Shown: positions 7,915 through 15,778 of the stretch, in pieces
Layout: each line of letters opens with the position of its first letter
Numbering within the stretch: the stretch's first letter is position 1
Source: a virus
Length of the DNA: 33,698 bases
Direction: 5' to 3' (one strand)
Virus record (IMG/VR): IMGVR_UViG_3300025319_000070
Coordinates: 1-33,698 of that record
The notes under the pieces: generated by a model
The model's input: the letters and a program-made list of their open reading frames with translations, nothing else
Told to the model about the DNA's origin: nothing
The model's database searches: none
Position numbers and translations under genes: made by a program

Positions 7915-8999
7915 TAGATTTCTGCGTCAGCCGTCCAATGTGCAATCATATGGTCATTCGCCGCACCATCTACCCCGCCCGTATTATTTCCAATATTAAA
8001 ACAACTGTCACCCGGTCCACCCGCCACGCTGGCCTTATCCACCCCTGTCGTATTATTTCGGATGACTCCCGTGGCACCCGTGGCAAAAGAATATAAAACG
8101 ATTGTCGGTGTGGTGCGCTTGGTCACTTTCCACCTGACGGTATACCCCCAAGATTCCCCATTCGGAATAGCTCCCGTTAGCCTGAACTGTTCGCTATTGA
8201 CTCCGGTTAAGGATGCTGGATTGGTCCCAATCGCATAGCTCTTTTCATAATATCTTTGGCACCTGGCGAGCTCAATTTCCGGGTCACTTGGAACAAAGGC
8301 AAGGGGCGTCAGCCCCACGATAAACATACCCGAATCGAAATAAGCCGTTCCCACGGACGGGGCGCTATCCTGACCCATACCGATACGGAGCCGGGTAGCC
8401 GTGGCGCTAACGGCTAAGATAACCGTGAGCGTTTCGTAGGCCGAAGCCCCGCTATGATAACTACTGACCGCCGTGGCGCTAATGCCGTCATCGAGCGTAA
8501 GGCGGAACTTACTGGCCACGTTTGCATGGACACGCATTTGAAAACTGACAGTCTTTCCACGGTACTGCTGGAAATTTTCTATGAACTGGTAATGTACCAG
8601 GCCAGTACAACCCGCCACCACGGTAAGGTCAACCTTCATAGCATACAATCCCTCGTCAATGACGCTGGCCTCGCGTGACACGGTGAATGTCGGCGGCCCT
8701 GCGTCTATTTGGAGCTTCCATCGGTCTGCTGTATAACTCCCGCTTGCGGGCGAACTGAAAGACGTATTCCTTTGCCACACTTCAAAGCCCCCGTTGATGA
8801 TGATATTTATTATTGATCGCAAGTCGAGGGCATTAAGCCGAGCTTTAACATCTACATGATTGCCCTTCGGCAAGATCCCGAATTCAGTAAGAGCCGCCAA
8901 CAATTCACCGGAAATGTCATTGATAAAGGCCCCTGTACCTATCCCGCCATCCGTTTGGGTGGGGAAGATTGGTAAGGTTGTGGGATATTCAATAGCCAT
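7914..8999 (-). CDS. Putative receptor-binding tail protein
   Basis: A 361-residue protein. The N-terminal 70 residues look like a tail-attachment helix-rich domain. Residues about 70-215 form a carbohydrate-binding-like module (INGGFEVWQRNTSF, ADRWKLQID, then strands FQMRVHANVASKFRLTLDDG). The segment after DPEIELARCQRYYEKS is a widespread phage fibre motif that introduces the C-terminal beta domain. By eye the gene uses GCGC and CGC more, and GGCC less, than its neighbours, suggesting recent acquisition. It starts directly after the previous TAA. Host-surface recognition is inferred from these modules. Confidence 0.72.
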   Translation of the reverse strand: MAIEYPTTLPIFPTQTDGGIGTGAFINDISGELLAALTEFGILPKGNHVDVKARLNALDLRSIINIIINGGFEVWQRNTSFSSPASGSYTADRWKLQIDAGPPTFTVSREASVIDEGLYAMKVDLTVVAGCTGLVHYQFIENFQQYRGKTVSFQMRVHANVASKFRLTLDDGISATAVSSYHSGASAYETLTVILAVSATATRLRIGMGQDSAPSVGTAYFDSGMFIVGLTPLAFVPSDPEIELARCQRYYEKSYAIGTNPASLTGVNSEQFRLTGAIPNGESWGYTVRWKVTKRTTPTIVLYSFATGATGVIRNNTTGVDKASVAGGPGDSCFNIGNNTGGVDGAANDHMIAHWTADAEI

Positions 9000-9464
9000 T
9001 TACGCTATCTCCACTTCCCAAAGCATTTGAAGTGATTGACTCGCCCCTTTGACATAAGGGCTAAAATTCGACTGCCTGGAAAACATGGTGCCGCTTGTGC
9101 TGGCCGAGAATAACCCGCATTCCCGTATGGTGCCGGTCCCGTTCCCTGCGGCAAATGTGGCATCATTGATATATCTTACACCCGTTTGGGTTATTGTCCC
9201 CGCTACCCTGGTGCCTAGCTCCGTAGCCAAGGTGATATCAGAATCAAAGGCTTCCGCCGCCCCGGACCCAATCCCCACGTAGGGCATAAAGACGCCCGCC
9301 GGGCCGCTTGTGGTCATTCGGGCCGCTAGGGCCGCCTTCCCCGCCGCCGTCACCAAATTATCAAATTCCCGTATTTCGGCTATCCGGCCATCGGAATGCC
9401 GTAAAATCATGGTCACAAAGCCCCTGGGCTTCACTTTACAAACCCTGGGCATCAGAATTTGCAT
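9000..9464 (-). CDS. Tail/fibre-associated structural protein
   Basis: A 154-residue protein with a short basic N-terminus, a segment FDNLVTAAGKAALAARM, and a Gly/Ala-rich beta region (VGIGSGAAEAFDSDITLATELG). That segment is characteristic of a widespread family of small phage tail proteins carrying the sequence style 'GxGSGxxA...D.xL..ELG'. It starts one base into the tape-measure stop codon (TAATG), so translation is coupled. It is probably a virion component near the tail tip; the exact role is not known. Confidence 0.65.
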   Translation of the reverse strand: MQILMPRVCKVKPRGFVTMILRHSDGRIAEIREFDNLVTAAGKAALAARMTTSGPAGVFMPYVGIGSGAAEAFDSDITLATELGTRVAGTITQTGVRYINDATFAAGNGTGTIRECGLFSASTSGTMFSRQSNFSPYVKGASQSLQMLWEVEIA

Positions 9465-11767
9465 TAGGCCAAAACCTCCGAGCTTATCAACCTGGCCCCT
9501 CCAAATTGCACCCTATCGCTGATTTTCTCAACCAATAAATCAATATAGCGAACATCAGATATATTTTCGATGGTGCCTATGTTGATATTAACACCGTTGC
9601 CGTTCCCGGCAATCCCGCCCGGGGCCGCCCTACCGCCGCCCCGCGCCTGATCCACGGCATCCACGATAAAATTTGAAATGGCCGGGGGCAATACCATTTC
9701 CTTGGGTTTCATCAAACCCATCACGGAATCCTTGCCGGGGGTGCCGCCCTCTACAATGCCCCCCTGGGCGAATTTTCCGGCGGAATGGATTAAGGCTTTA
9801 GCCCCTTCCCCGGCGGCCAGGATCAAAGGAATAGCAAATAAGGTGGCCCCGAAGGATAGGAACCCGCCCAATTGAGCCTTGCCGATTTCCGCTACCATGG
9901 TGGTTTGGATTTCCGCTACTTTGGCATCAATGATTGCGTCAACCGTTTTGGACAGCCCCGCCACAAAGGCGGCATGAAAGGCCCGTTGAAAATCCCCTAG
10001 GTTTTTGAGATTTTCGCTAAAAGAGGCCCGGAAGGTATCCGTATAGACCCCCGCAAATCGCATGATATTGGCCGTCCGTTCATCGTTAGCCTTCTTTTCG
10101 GATAGTAATATTTCCTGGGCCGCTTGCTGTTGGGTCATCTTCCCGGCCAACACGGATGTTTCAATGATTTGCTTCCGTAAGGCAAATTGCTTGGCGGTAT
10201 CATTGGTTAGCTGGGTTTGCATTTCAAGATTTTTAATATTTTCCTCGGCTTGCATTTGTTCTCTCGCCACACGATGATTGGCCCGAATGGTCATAAGGGC
10301 CATTTCCCCCTCTACGGTCAATATGCCTTCCTGGCTGAATTTGAGCCGGACGGCTTCCAATTCGGCGGATTGCCGGGCCTGTAATTCGGCCAGACCCGCT
10401 AACCCCTGGGCCGCCCTATCCGCCCGCAATTTGGTGCCGCCTTCCTGAACAATCTTCAAAGCTTCTTCCGCCCGTTTCGCTAATTCGTCCAATTCTGCCT
10501 TGGTCAATTCCCTAGTGGCCGTAGTGGATTCCTGATTGGCTTGTTTCTCGGAAGCCGTCCGTTTCAATAACATTTTCTCTAAATTCTTCACGGATTCTTC
10601 TCGCATTTGAATTTCATGGTTAAACCGATCCGCCGCCACGCCCTTGGCATCCTGGGCCTGTTGTTTCAGGTTAGCAATTTCCTCATTTTGAATTTTAATC
10701 AAGCTTTCAATCGTCCGGCCCGTTTCAATCCGGGCTATTTGTTCCTCTTGTTTTTTGGACAGCCATTCCGTGAGGGCTAACGTGGCCGCCGCCGTAGCCG
10801 CCGTAAAGGCTACAAAAGGATGGGCCGCAATAATGGCAAACAAGGCCACCGCCGCCCCCTGGGCCGATACCAGGGCCGCCGTAAAGAGGGGAAGGACCAC
10901 AGTAACGGCCATCACCGCCGCTTGATACCCCAGGAAGGCCGTAGCTAGGCCCCCAATAATTAGGGCCAATGCCGTGGCCGCCGTGGCAATGGTTTGATGC
11001 TGATTGATAAAGGCGGTCAGGGCCGGAATAATTTGGTTTAAGGTGCCGTGAATGGCTTGTAACGCCGGGGTCAAGGCTTGCCCCAAGGCCACTTGGAGCC
11101 CGGTGACAGCTTTGGTGGTATCGTTCATGGTGTCATCTAATTCCCCGGCGGCCTTGGCGGTTTGGGTAGAAATAATCGCCCCAAGCTTCCCGGCTTCATC
11201 CCGTACCTTGGCCAGCCCATCACTTCCATTCCGTAGCACGGGTAAGAGGTCCACCCCAGCCTTGCCTAACACTTCTTGGGCCATGGCCGCCGCCTGGGTT
11301 TGATTCTTCATCCCCTTAAAGGCATCGGCTATTTCCGGTAGGATATCTTCCACCCGCCGTAATTGCCCATCGGAATCCTTAATGGATATCCCCAGCCGTT
11401 GAAAGGCTAACGTAGCATCGGCATTCCCATCAGCCGCCGCCGCCATGTTCCGGGTCAGGGTTTTAATCCCAGCTTCCACGGACCCCATATCAGATCCGGC
11501 CCGTTCCGCCGCCAAGCCAAGGGTGGAAAGTGATTCCGTGCTGATCCCTGTTTTTTGGGCAATATCATCCAAGGCATCGGCAATTTTAATGCCCCCCGTG
11601 GCAAATTCTAATACCGCCTTAGTGGCATTCTTGGCATCCTTGGCAATTTCTTGAAAAGCTTTAGCTTGGAGAACCGCCAGCTTTTCGACTTCCTTCCCTA
11701 CGCCTTTAATATTGTCGCTTACTTCATCAATGGCCTTGACGGTAAAGGAAAGATTTTGATTAGGCAT
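9464..11767 (-). CDS. Tail tape measure protein
   Basis: A 767-residue protein, the longest in the tail module. The first 230 residues carry the typical tape-measure N-terminus, with alternating helices and the motif GKAGVDLLPVLRNGSDGL. A long hydrophobic stretch follows at about residues 255-335, then a predicted coiled coil rich in Glu, Gln, Lys and Ala (about 340-600), a Gly/Ala-rich membrane-like segment near 620-670 and a Gly/Asn-rich C-terminus. It sets tail length and enters the cell envelope during DNA delivery. At roughly 0.15 nm per residue the tail would be about 110-120 nm. It overlaps both neighbours by TAATG. Confidence 0.93.
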   Translation of the reverse strand: MPNQNLSFTVKAIDEVSDNIKGVGKEVEKLAVLQAKAFQEIAKDAKNATKAVLEFATGGIKIADALDDIAQKTGISTESLSTLGLAAERAGSDMGSVEAGIKTLTRNMAAAADGNADATLAFQRLGISIKDSDGQLRRVEDILPEIADAFKGMKNQTQAAAMAQEVLGKAGVDLLPVLRNGSDGLAKVRDEAGKLGAIISTQTAKAAGELDDTMNDTTKAVTGLQVALGQALTPALQAIHGTLNQIIPALTAFINQHQTIATAATALALIIGGLATAFLGYQAAVMAVTVVLPLFTAALVSAQGAAVALFAIIAAHPFVAFTAATAAATLALTEWLSKKQEEQIARIETGRTIESLIKIQNEEIANLKQQAQDAKGVAADRFNHEIQMREESVKNLEKMLLKRTASEKQANQESTTATRELTKAELDELAKRAEEALKIVQEGGTKLRADRAAQGLAGLAELQARQSAELEAVRLKFSQEGILTVEGEMALMTIRANHRVAREQMQAEENIKNLEMQTQLTNDTAKQFALRKQIIETSVLAGKMTQQQAAQEILLSEKKANDERTANIMRFAGVYTDTFRASFSENLKNLGDFQRAFHAAFVAGLSKTVDAIIDAKVAEIQTTMVAEIGKAQLGGFLSFGATLFAIPLILAAGEGAKALIHSAGKFAQGGIVEGGTPGKDSVMGLMKPKEMVLPPAISNFIVDAVDQARGGGRAAPGGIAGNGNGVNINIGTIENISDVRYIDLLVEKISDRVQFGGARLISSEVLA

Positions 11768-12000
11768 TAGTCATCCCCGTACAGGCTGGCCAGGAAAGCC
11801 ACCGTATGATTATGGTTTTTCTTCCCCAGGATTCGCTTAACGTCCTTATGTCGTTCCTTCACGGCTTCGGTCAAAATCATTTTCGTAATGACCAATTCCG
11901 GGTAATGCCATTGCATGATTTCATGCGGGGGCACCCGGTACGCTTTCCCGATCCGATGTATGAGCAATCGGTATTCCTTCGGGAGAAAAGGATAATTCAG
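11767..12000 (-). CDS. Tail assembly chaperone, frameshift extension (T frame)
   Basis: This frame is open from just after a TAG at 12001-12003 to TAA at 11767 and overlaps the end of the upstream chaperone frame by 80 bases. Its product begins LPKEYRLLIHRIGKAYR..., which looks conserved from before any possible start codon, so it is probably made as a fusion through programmed frameshifting. It lies +1 (equivalent to -2) to the upstream frame. A TTG at 11967 could start a 66-residue protein but has no ribosome site. The fusion would bind the tape measure and the tube protein during tail assembly. Confidence 0.72.
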   Translation of the reverse strand: MNYPFLPKEYRLLIHRIGKAYRVPPHEIMQWHYPELVITKMILTEAVKERHKDVKRILGKKNHNHTVAFLASLYGDD

Positions 12001-12355
12001 CTACCGCCTTAGAGCCGAGGGAAAACGCTATGATTTCCGCTTGGAGGGCGTCACCATCCCCGCCCAAATCTTCCACTAGGATTTCATCCGGCCCGGCATT
12101 GACTAGCACCACTTTGGGCGATACCACGGCCAAGCAAATAAGCTTGTGCATAAACTGGCTGGCTTTGATAGGGTCAGCATTGATTTTTTCCTGAGTAGTG
12201 ATATTCGGCTCAGGCAAAAAGCCAAATTCCGCCACCAATTCAATGCCTTTCACTTTCCGAATTTGCACCTTGGCCCCCGAAGGCAAGGTAATATCCTTCC
12301 GGCTCCGGGCCTTAAATTCACTGGCCAAAGTATAGCCGTTGGTTTCGCTCATCAT
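11921..12355 (-). CDS. Tail assembly chaperone (G frame)
   Basis: A 144-residue protein with the order and position of lambda gpG: after the tube protein and directly before the tape measure, with a second overlapping frame. The start is a double ATG at 12355/12352 behind GAGGGGG. Content is helical and acidic (IRKVKGIELVAEFGFLPEP, ASQFMHKLICLAVVSPKVV). The 60-residue C-terminal part contains the likely frameshift site (TTTTCTCCCGAA around 11978-11989). The protein acts in tail assembly and is not expected in the virion. Confidence 0.8.
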   Translation of the reverse strand: MMSETNGYTLASEFKARSRKDITLPSGAKVQIRKVKGIELVAEFGFLPEPNITTQEKINADPIKASQFMHKLICLAVVSPKVVLVNAGPDEILVEDLGGDGDALQAEIIAFSLGSKAVAELSFSPEGIPIAHTSDRESVPGAPA

Positions 12356-12362
12356 TTCCCCC

Positions 12363-12938
12363 TCACGCTGAATTTGCAATCTTCCGCATGGTGCCCATAA
12401 TAGCATCAACGGCCCGCCGTTCAAATTCCCCCAGGGAATTGAATAAGAATTTTTGGCCCGTGGTCCCGGGGTGGTTGACCTTTTTGGCAAATACGAAAAA
12501 TTCCGTTTTGGATTTTTTTAAGGCTTTGCCGGTTAGGCGGCTAATGGTCCTCACAATCGCCCGGCCCCCGCCCCCTTTCCCGGTTTGCCATGCTAGGAAT
12601 TTGGCCCGCCGGGGCCGTATTTCGTGGGGGGTGGTATCATCTTCCACCCATAAGGCAAACCGCTTGCCTTCTTTGGTTTGGGCAATATTTTCCACAATGA
12701 AATTTAATGGCCCCAAGGCCCGGAACCCAGCCGCCCAGCCTTTGCGAAGGGTGCCCCGGCCCACTACCCCCGGCCCGGCCTTCGCTATCGGGGTGCGGTT
12801 GATTAACCCCGGCAACCCTTCGGCCAGCCCCCGGCCAAGGGCTTTGTGGTAAACATCAATATTGGCCGCCTCTTGAAGCTGTTTCCGTATGCGGGCTAGG
12901 TCAGCCTTGTTAATCGTAAGCCGCAAGCTATACGGCAT
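12363..12938 (-). CDS. HK97 gp10-like tail completion protein
   Basis: A 191-residue basic protein. An N-terminal helix (KADLARIRKQLQEAAN) is followed by a region resembling the HK97-gp10 family, with LINRTPIAKAG, then GTLRKGWAAGF, and a C-terminal helix FNSLGEFERRAVDAIMG. Members of this group join head and tail or complete the tail. It sits between the tail tube gene and the tail chaperone and ends 8 bases before the chaperone start. The order differs from phages in which this gene precedes the tube gene. Family assignment is by pattern only. Confidence 0.7.
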   Translation of the reverse strand: MPYSLRLTINKADLARIRKQLQEAANIDVYHKALGRGLAEGLPGLINRTPIAKAGPGVVGRGTLRKGWAAGFRALGPLNFIVENIAQTKEGKRFALWVEDDTTPHEIRPRRAKFLAWQTGKGGGGRAIVRTISRLTGKALKKSKTEFFVFAKKVNHPGTTGQKFLFNSLGEFERRAVDAIMGTMRKIANSA

Positions 12939-12944
12939 GGATGG

Positions 12945-13898
12945 TTAAGCGGCACTTTCGCCATTCACTACGGTTACTTTGAAGGCATCAGCCGCCCCGG
13001 TTTCGTCATAAATAGCCTGATAAGGAATGGTCAACGGCACCAATCCAGGCCCGGATACCGTGGGAACATCACCCATCAGGACACATCGGGGCATATCAAT
13101 GGTGAATTTGTAATTGCCCGCCCCCAGGACCGGCCCCGTATAATCCAATTGAATGGCCACTTCCGTACCCGCTACCCATTTATCATATAGGGCGGCAATA
13201 TCGGCGGTTTCAAAATCCTTGGAAATACTCCCGGTCACGGTCCGAAAATCGTTAGCCGCCGGTTCCTTAGTCAACCGCCCGCCGAATTTATGGCGTTCCG
13301 CCGTCAAGCCATTATTCAATGTCACTTCAAAGCCCTGGGCATCCGTGGCTACCGTGGCAATTTTTAGAATCCCCTGGTGAAAGGGTATTAACCGTTCCGT
13401 GGGATAGGTAGCGGCTCCCGCCGTCACCTTTTCCTCATCTTCCCCTAAAATCCCTAGGGCCAATTTCAAGGTATCGGCTACCTCTTGGGAAAGGGTCAAT
13501 TCGTTAATTTTGCATCCATGATACCGCCATCCCTGCAAATCCCGGCCCAATTCAAACGTGAGGCCCGTAGGCAGGGCCGCATTGGCCACAAGGGTAAAGG
13601 TATGGGTCCAACGGGTAGCGGCTTCGGTTTCCACTGTGGCCACACTTCCCAAGGCGTGTTTCAACAATTTTAGCATTCCTTCATACATGGCTTCAATTTC
13701 CACGGACCCGCCCACGGTTTTGATAGATTGGAAAAAGCCCCGTTGGGTAGCCCCTCGCATGGAGGGTTTAATAATCGGCTCATCCGTAAGCTTCAAGCTT
13801 TCGGAAAGTATTTCGTTCCATTTTGAGGAAGCTACGGGGGTGCCATAAGTGGATTCTTCCCCGTATCCCAATGTCGTTTTGAATCCTTTTGCTGGCAT
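12945..13898 (-). CDS. Major tail tube protein
   Basis: A 317-residue protein. The opening FKTTLGYGEESTYGTPVAS is characteristic of tail tube proteins of long-tailed phages. The rest alternates beta strands, including GSVEIEAMYEGMLKLLKH, LTFELGRDLQGWRYHGCK and VTGSISKDF. It forms the stacked hexameric tube through which DNA passes. Start ATG 13898 is preceded by AAGGGGG, a strong site fitting a highly expressed gene. A Gly-rich linker near the C-terminus may mark an extra surface domain, since many tube proteins are shorter. Confidence 0.87.
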   Translation of the reverse strand: MPAKGFKTTLGYGEESTYGTPVASSKWNEILSESLKLTDEPIIKPSMRGATQRGFFQSIKTVGGSVEIEAMYEGMLKLLKHALGSVATVETEAATRWTHTFTLVANAALPTGLTFELGRDLQGWRYHGCKINELTLSQEVADTLKLALGILGEDEEKVTAGAATYPTERLIPFHQGILKIATVATDAQGFEVTLNNGLTAERHKFGGRLTKEPAANDFRTVTGSISKDFETADIAALYDKWVAGTEVAIQLDYTGPVLGAGNYKFTIDMPRCVLMGDVPTVSGPGLVPLTIPYQAIYDETGAADAFKVTVVNGESAA

Positions 13899-13900
13899 GG

Positions 13901-14083
13901 CTATTTACCCCCTTTGATTTTTTTGGGTTCCGTCACGGCTTCCCAATCATCCGGCAAATTCTTTAAGAGCCGATCCGCCAAAGAATCGGGAAGGGTCACG
14001 GTTTCCCCCCGCTTAAAATTCCAAGAAGCCCCGGCATCGTCAACGGACCCTTCCGGCAATGATCCCTTATATTTCATCAGCAT
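13901..14083 (-). CDS. Small protein between connector and tube genes
   Basis: A 60-residue protein. The start is ATG 14083, overlapping the upstream TAA (TAATG), with AGGGGG about ten bases upstream. A longer frame to 14167 would run inside the upstream gene and is rejected. The sequence starts MLMKYKGSLPEG and contains an acidic patch and a basic end (TEPKKIKGGK). It resembles small phage proteins that support head or tail building, but no function is known. Confidence 0.65.
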   Translation of the reverse strand: MLMKYKGSLPEGSVDDAGASWNFKRGETVTLPDSLADRLLKNLPDDWEAVTEPKKIKGGK

Positions 14084-14538
14084 TATGTCCGTGCCCCCTT
14101 TTGAAAAAGCTTCACCGCTTGCAATACGATTATACAGCCATACGTTTTTTCGCCTATCCCCTCCCATCGGTCCGTAAAGATATTGAAATATTCCACGGTA
14201 TTGGCTAATTGCATATCGGCCTCTAGGACATTACAAATATCATCCTTCATTTTTAAGGCCCCTCGCACTTGGGAAAGACTGGTGGGCACTTCGGTATCCT
14301 TGCATACGCAATGCAATTCCACGGCTAGGTTACAGGTTCGCCGGTTTTGGAAGCTTCGCCATTCCTCCGGGTCACGGGTGGGCCGAATGAGAATAAAGGG
14401 GGTTTCCCCGGTCAAGGCCCGGTCATCATCCCCCTGGTATACCGATTTGACATAAGAAAGGGTTGTGGCCTGGGCGGCTACAATTTTGGCAACTACGGCA
14501 TCAAAGATATCCGTGGTAATGCTCACCGTGGGGGGCAT
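14083..14538 (-). CDS. Tail terminator-like protein
   Basis: A 151-residue protein. The N-terminal helix (DIFDAVVAKIVAAQATTLSYVKSV) is followed by strands (PFILIRPTRDPEEW, CNLAVELHCVCKD) and another helix. This alpha/beta layout and the place between connector and tube genes suit a tail terminator or minor tail protein (gpU-like). It follows the connector gene by 3 bases. Sequence identity to any named member is not something I can claim. Confidence 0.6.
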   Translation of the reverse strand: MPPTVSITTDIFDAVVAKIVAAQATTLSYVKSVYQGDDDRALTGETPFILIRPTRDPEEWRSFQNRRTCNLAVELHCVCKDTEVPTSLSQVRGALKMKDDICNVLEADMQLANTVEYFNIFTDRWEGIGEKTYGCIIVLQAVKLFQKGART

Positions 14539-14541
14539 GAC

Positions 14542-15087
14542 TTATATCCGCTTAATTCGGAGGGTTTCCAATTGTTCTTTAATATGGGTAGGCCAGGAAG
14601 TAAGAGTAATGGTTTGTTGGACCCCATCCCCTGTGGTAAAGGTTTTTGTTTTCTCCAGGGCCAGGATACCCGCCATTTCCGTGGCAATCATTTCAATAAA
14701 AGGGGGCGTAGGGTCTACGCCAAAATCTCCGGCCACTTCAATTTTGTTTCTGCGGGTATCCCAAAATCCGGCCACCCGTTTAATGTATTCCGGGTATAGT
14801 TCGTAATCCGTTTCCACTACCAGGGTCACGCCATCTTCTTTAAGGGAAGATAGGGAAATGATGGGAAAGTATTTGCCCGGTAAAAAAAGATTGGTTTGTC
14901 GTTCCGCTTTTGCCTGGGTTTTAATCGGGGTGCCCGCATTGACCGTGATTTTTTGCCAAAAGCGGCCCGTTACGTCATCCAGATAGGAGGTCACATAGGG
15001 AATGATTTGGGTAATCTTGGCATTCTGATTGGTGCCACCAATGGAATGGTACGCCTTAACTTTGTCTAACGTGGTGTAATCGGCCAT
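14542..15087 (-). CDS. Head-tail connector (gp6-like)
   Basis: A 181-residue protein starting TTLDKVKAYHSIGG with helical bundle segments (AKITQIIPYVTSYLDDVTGRFWQ) typical of the gp6-like head-tail connector family. The ring docks below the portal. The start ATG at 15087 directly follows the U-tract of an intrinsic terminator and has no Shine-Dalgarno sequence; the bases before it are CCCCCTTTTCTTTT. A later start would remove the first conserved helix, so I keep this one and note the odd leader. Confidence 0.8.
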   Translation of the reverse strand: MADYTTLDKVKAYHSIGGTNQNAKITQIIPYVTSYLDDVTGRFWQKITVNAGTPIKTQAKAERQTNLFLPGKYFPIISLSSLKEDGVTLVVETDYELYPEYIKRVAGFWDTRRNKIEVAGDFGVDPTPPFIEMIATEMAGILALEKTKTFTTGDGVQQTITLTSWPTHIKEQLETLRIKRI

Positions 15088-15129
15088 AAAAGAAAAGGGG
15101 GCCCAGGTGGTTTAGACCCGGGCCCCCTT
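15088..15129 (-). terminator. Strong intrinsic terminator inside the late operon
   Basis: Bases 95-107 of this block (15095-15107) pair with 15117-15129 in a 13-bp stem with one G-U on the transcribed strand and a 9-base loop. It is followed on the minus strand by TTTTCTTTT, which ends exactly at the next start codon (15087). It lies after the capsid, protease, portal and two small head genes and before the head-tail connector gene. It would cut transcription of the tail genes relative to the head genes, provided termination is partial. Confidence 0.85.
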
Positions 15130-15139
15130 GCTCATGTCC

Positions 15140-15367
15140 TTATTTCCTTTTGCCTTTCTTGCCTTCGGGTTTGGTTATGGCCTTGTGTTCCTGGGGGGCT
15201 TCCACCGCCGCCGTTTCAGACTTCGGCTTCCGGCCCACCGTTTCCACCATGCCCAATTCCACCAACCTGGCCGCCCGGTCCGGGGCTACTTCAAATTCAG
15301 CCCCGGACAGATATTCTCTATGGTTTTCATACATCAACCCCAGGGCCCGGACGGTAACGCTTTCCAT
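15140..15367 (-). CDS. Small head-region protein, unknown
   Basis: A 75-residue protein. The N-terminal 45 residues (VRALGLMYENHREYLSGAEFEVAPDRAARLVELG) look like a compact domain found beside capsid and connector genes in many phages, and the C-terminal 30 residues are Lys/Glu/Pro-rich and probably disordered. The start overlaps the upstream TAA (TAATG). It ends 11 bases before the terminator stem. The function is unknown; it may be a decoration or capsid-assembly helper. Confidence 0.62.
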   Translation of the reverse strand: MESVTVRALGLMYENHREYLSGAEFEVAPDRAARLVELGMVETVGRKPKSETAAVEAPQEHKAITKPEGKKGKRK

Positions 15368-15753
15368 TACGATTGCGGCAAGTTATGGGCTTTACCCAAG
15401 ACCGCTATGCAAGAGGTAATGGATGATTGGGTGGCCCCTGTAAGGGTGAACACCAACCGCACAAATGCCAATCGGGCTTCCAAATCGGCATACAATTCAA
15501 ATCTCTTATCATCATCCGAACCCACGATGTTGGCGATTGTTGCCCCGGTCACATCGGCATAAGTTCCGCCCGAAGTGGCGCATTCTTGCATTTTGACAGC
15601 TATAACCGTATCGGCATGAATGGCCCCGATCCCGATTAAGAATAACACTTCATTGAAGCCCTGCCGATCCACCGCTAACCCGTTGGCCGAAGCCGCCAAG
15701 GTTTGAGGGGTCAGGGCCAAAATCGTTTTCGTTCCTTCCTGCATTGTGTGCAT
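15367..15753 (-). CDS. Head-associated protein, decoration candidate
   Basis: A 128-residue protein with good ribosome binding (GGGAGG nine bases before ATG 15753). It alternates strands (TKTILALTPQTLAAS, EVLFLIGIGAIHADTVIAVKMQE, ARLAFVRLVFTLTG) and contains the motif CATSGGTYADVTGA. It follows the major capsid gene by 25 bases. Genes here often encode head decoration or stabilising proteins, and the strong ribosome site fits an abundant product. No sequence family is recognised. Confidence 0.65.
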   Translation of the reverse strand: MHTMQEGTKTILALTPQTLAASANGLAVDRQGFNEVLFLIGIGAIHADTVIAVKMQECATSGGTYADVTGATIANIVGSDDDKRFELYADLEARLAFVRLVFTLTGATQSSITSCIAVLGKAHNLPQS

Positions 15754-15778
15754 TGTCGTTTCCTCCCTTATCCCTGCG

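Noticed and set aside
11943-11949. Lambda-type GGGAAAG slip heptamer in the tail chaperone overlap
   Set aside because: It is read CGG GAA AGC in the first frame, so a -1 slip there would not enter the second frame, and the second frame is already conserved upstream of it.
15094-15118. Seven-codon frame MSKGARV over the mid-operon terminator
   Set aside because: It is a short chance frame within the stem, with no ribosome site.
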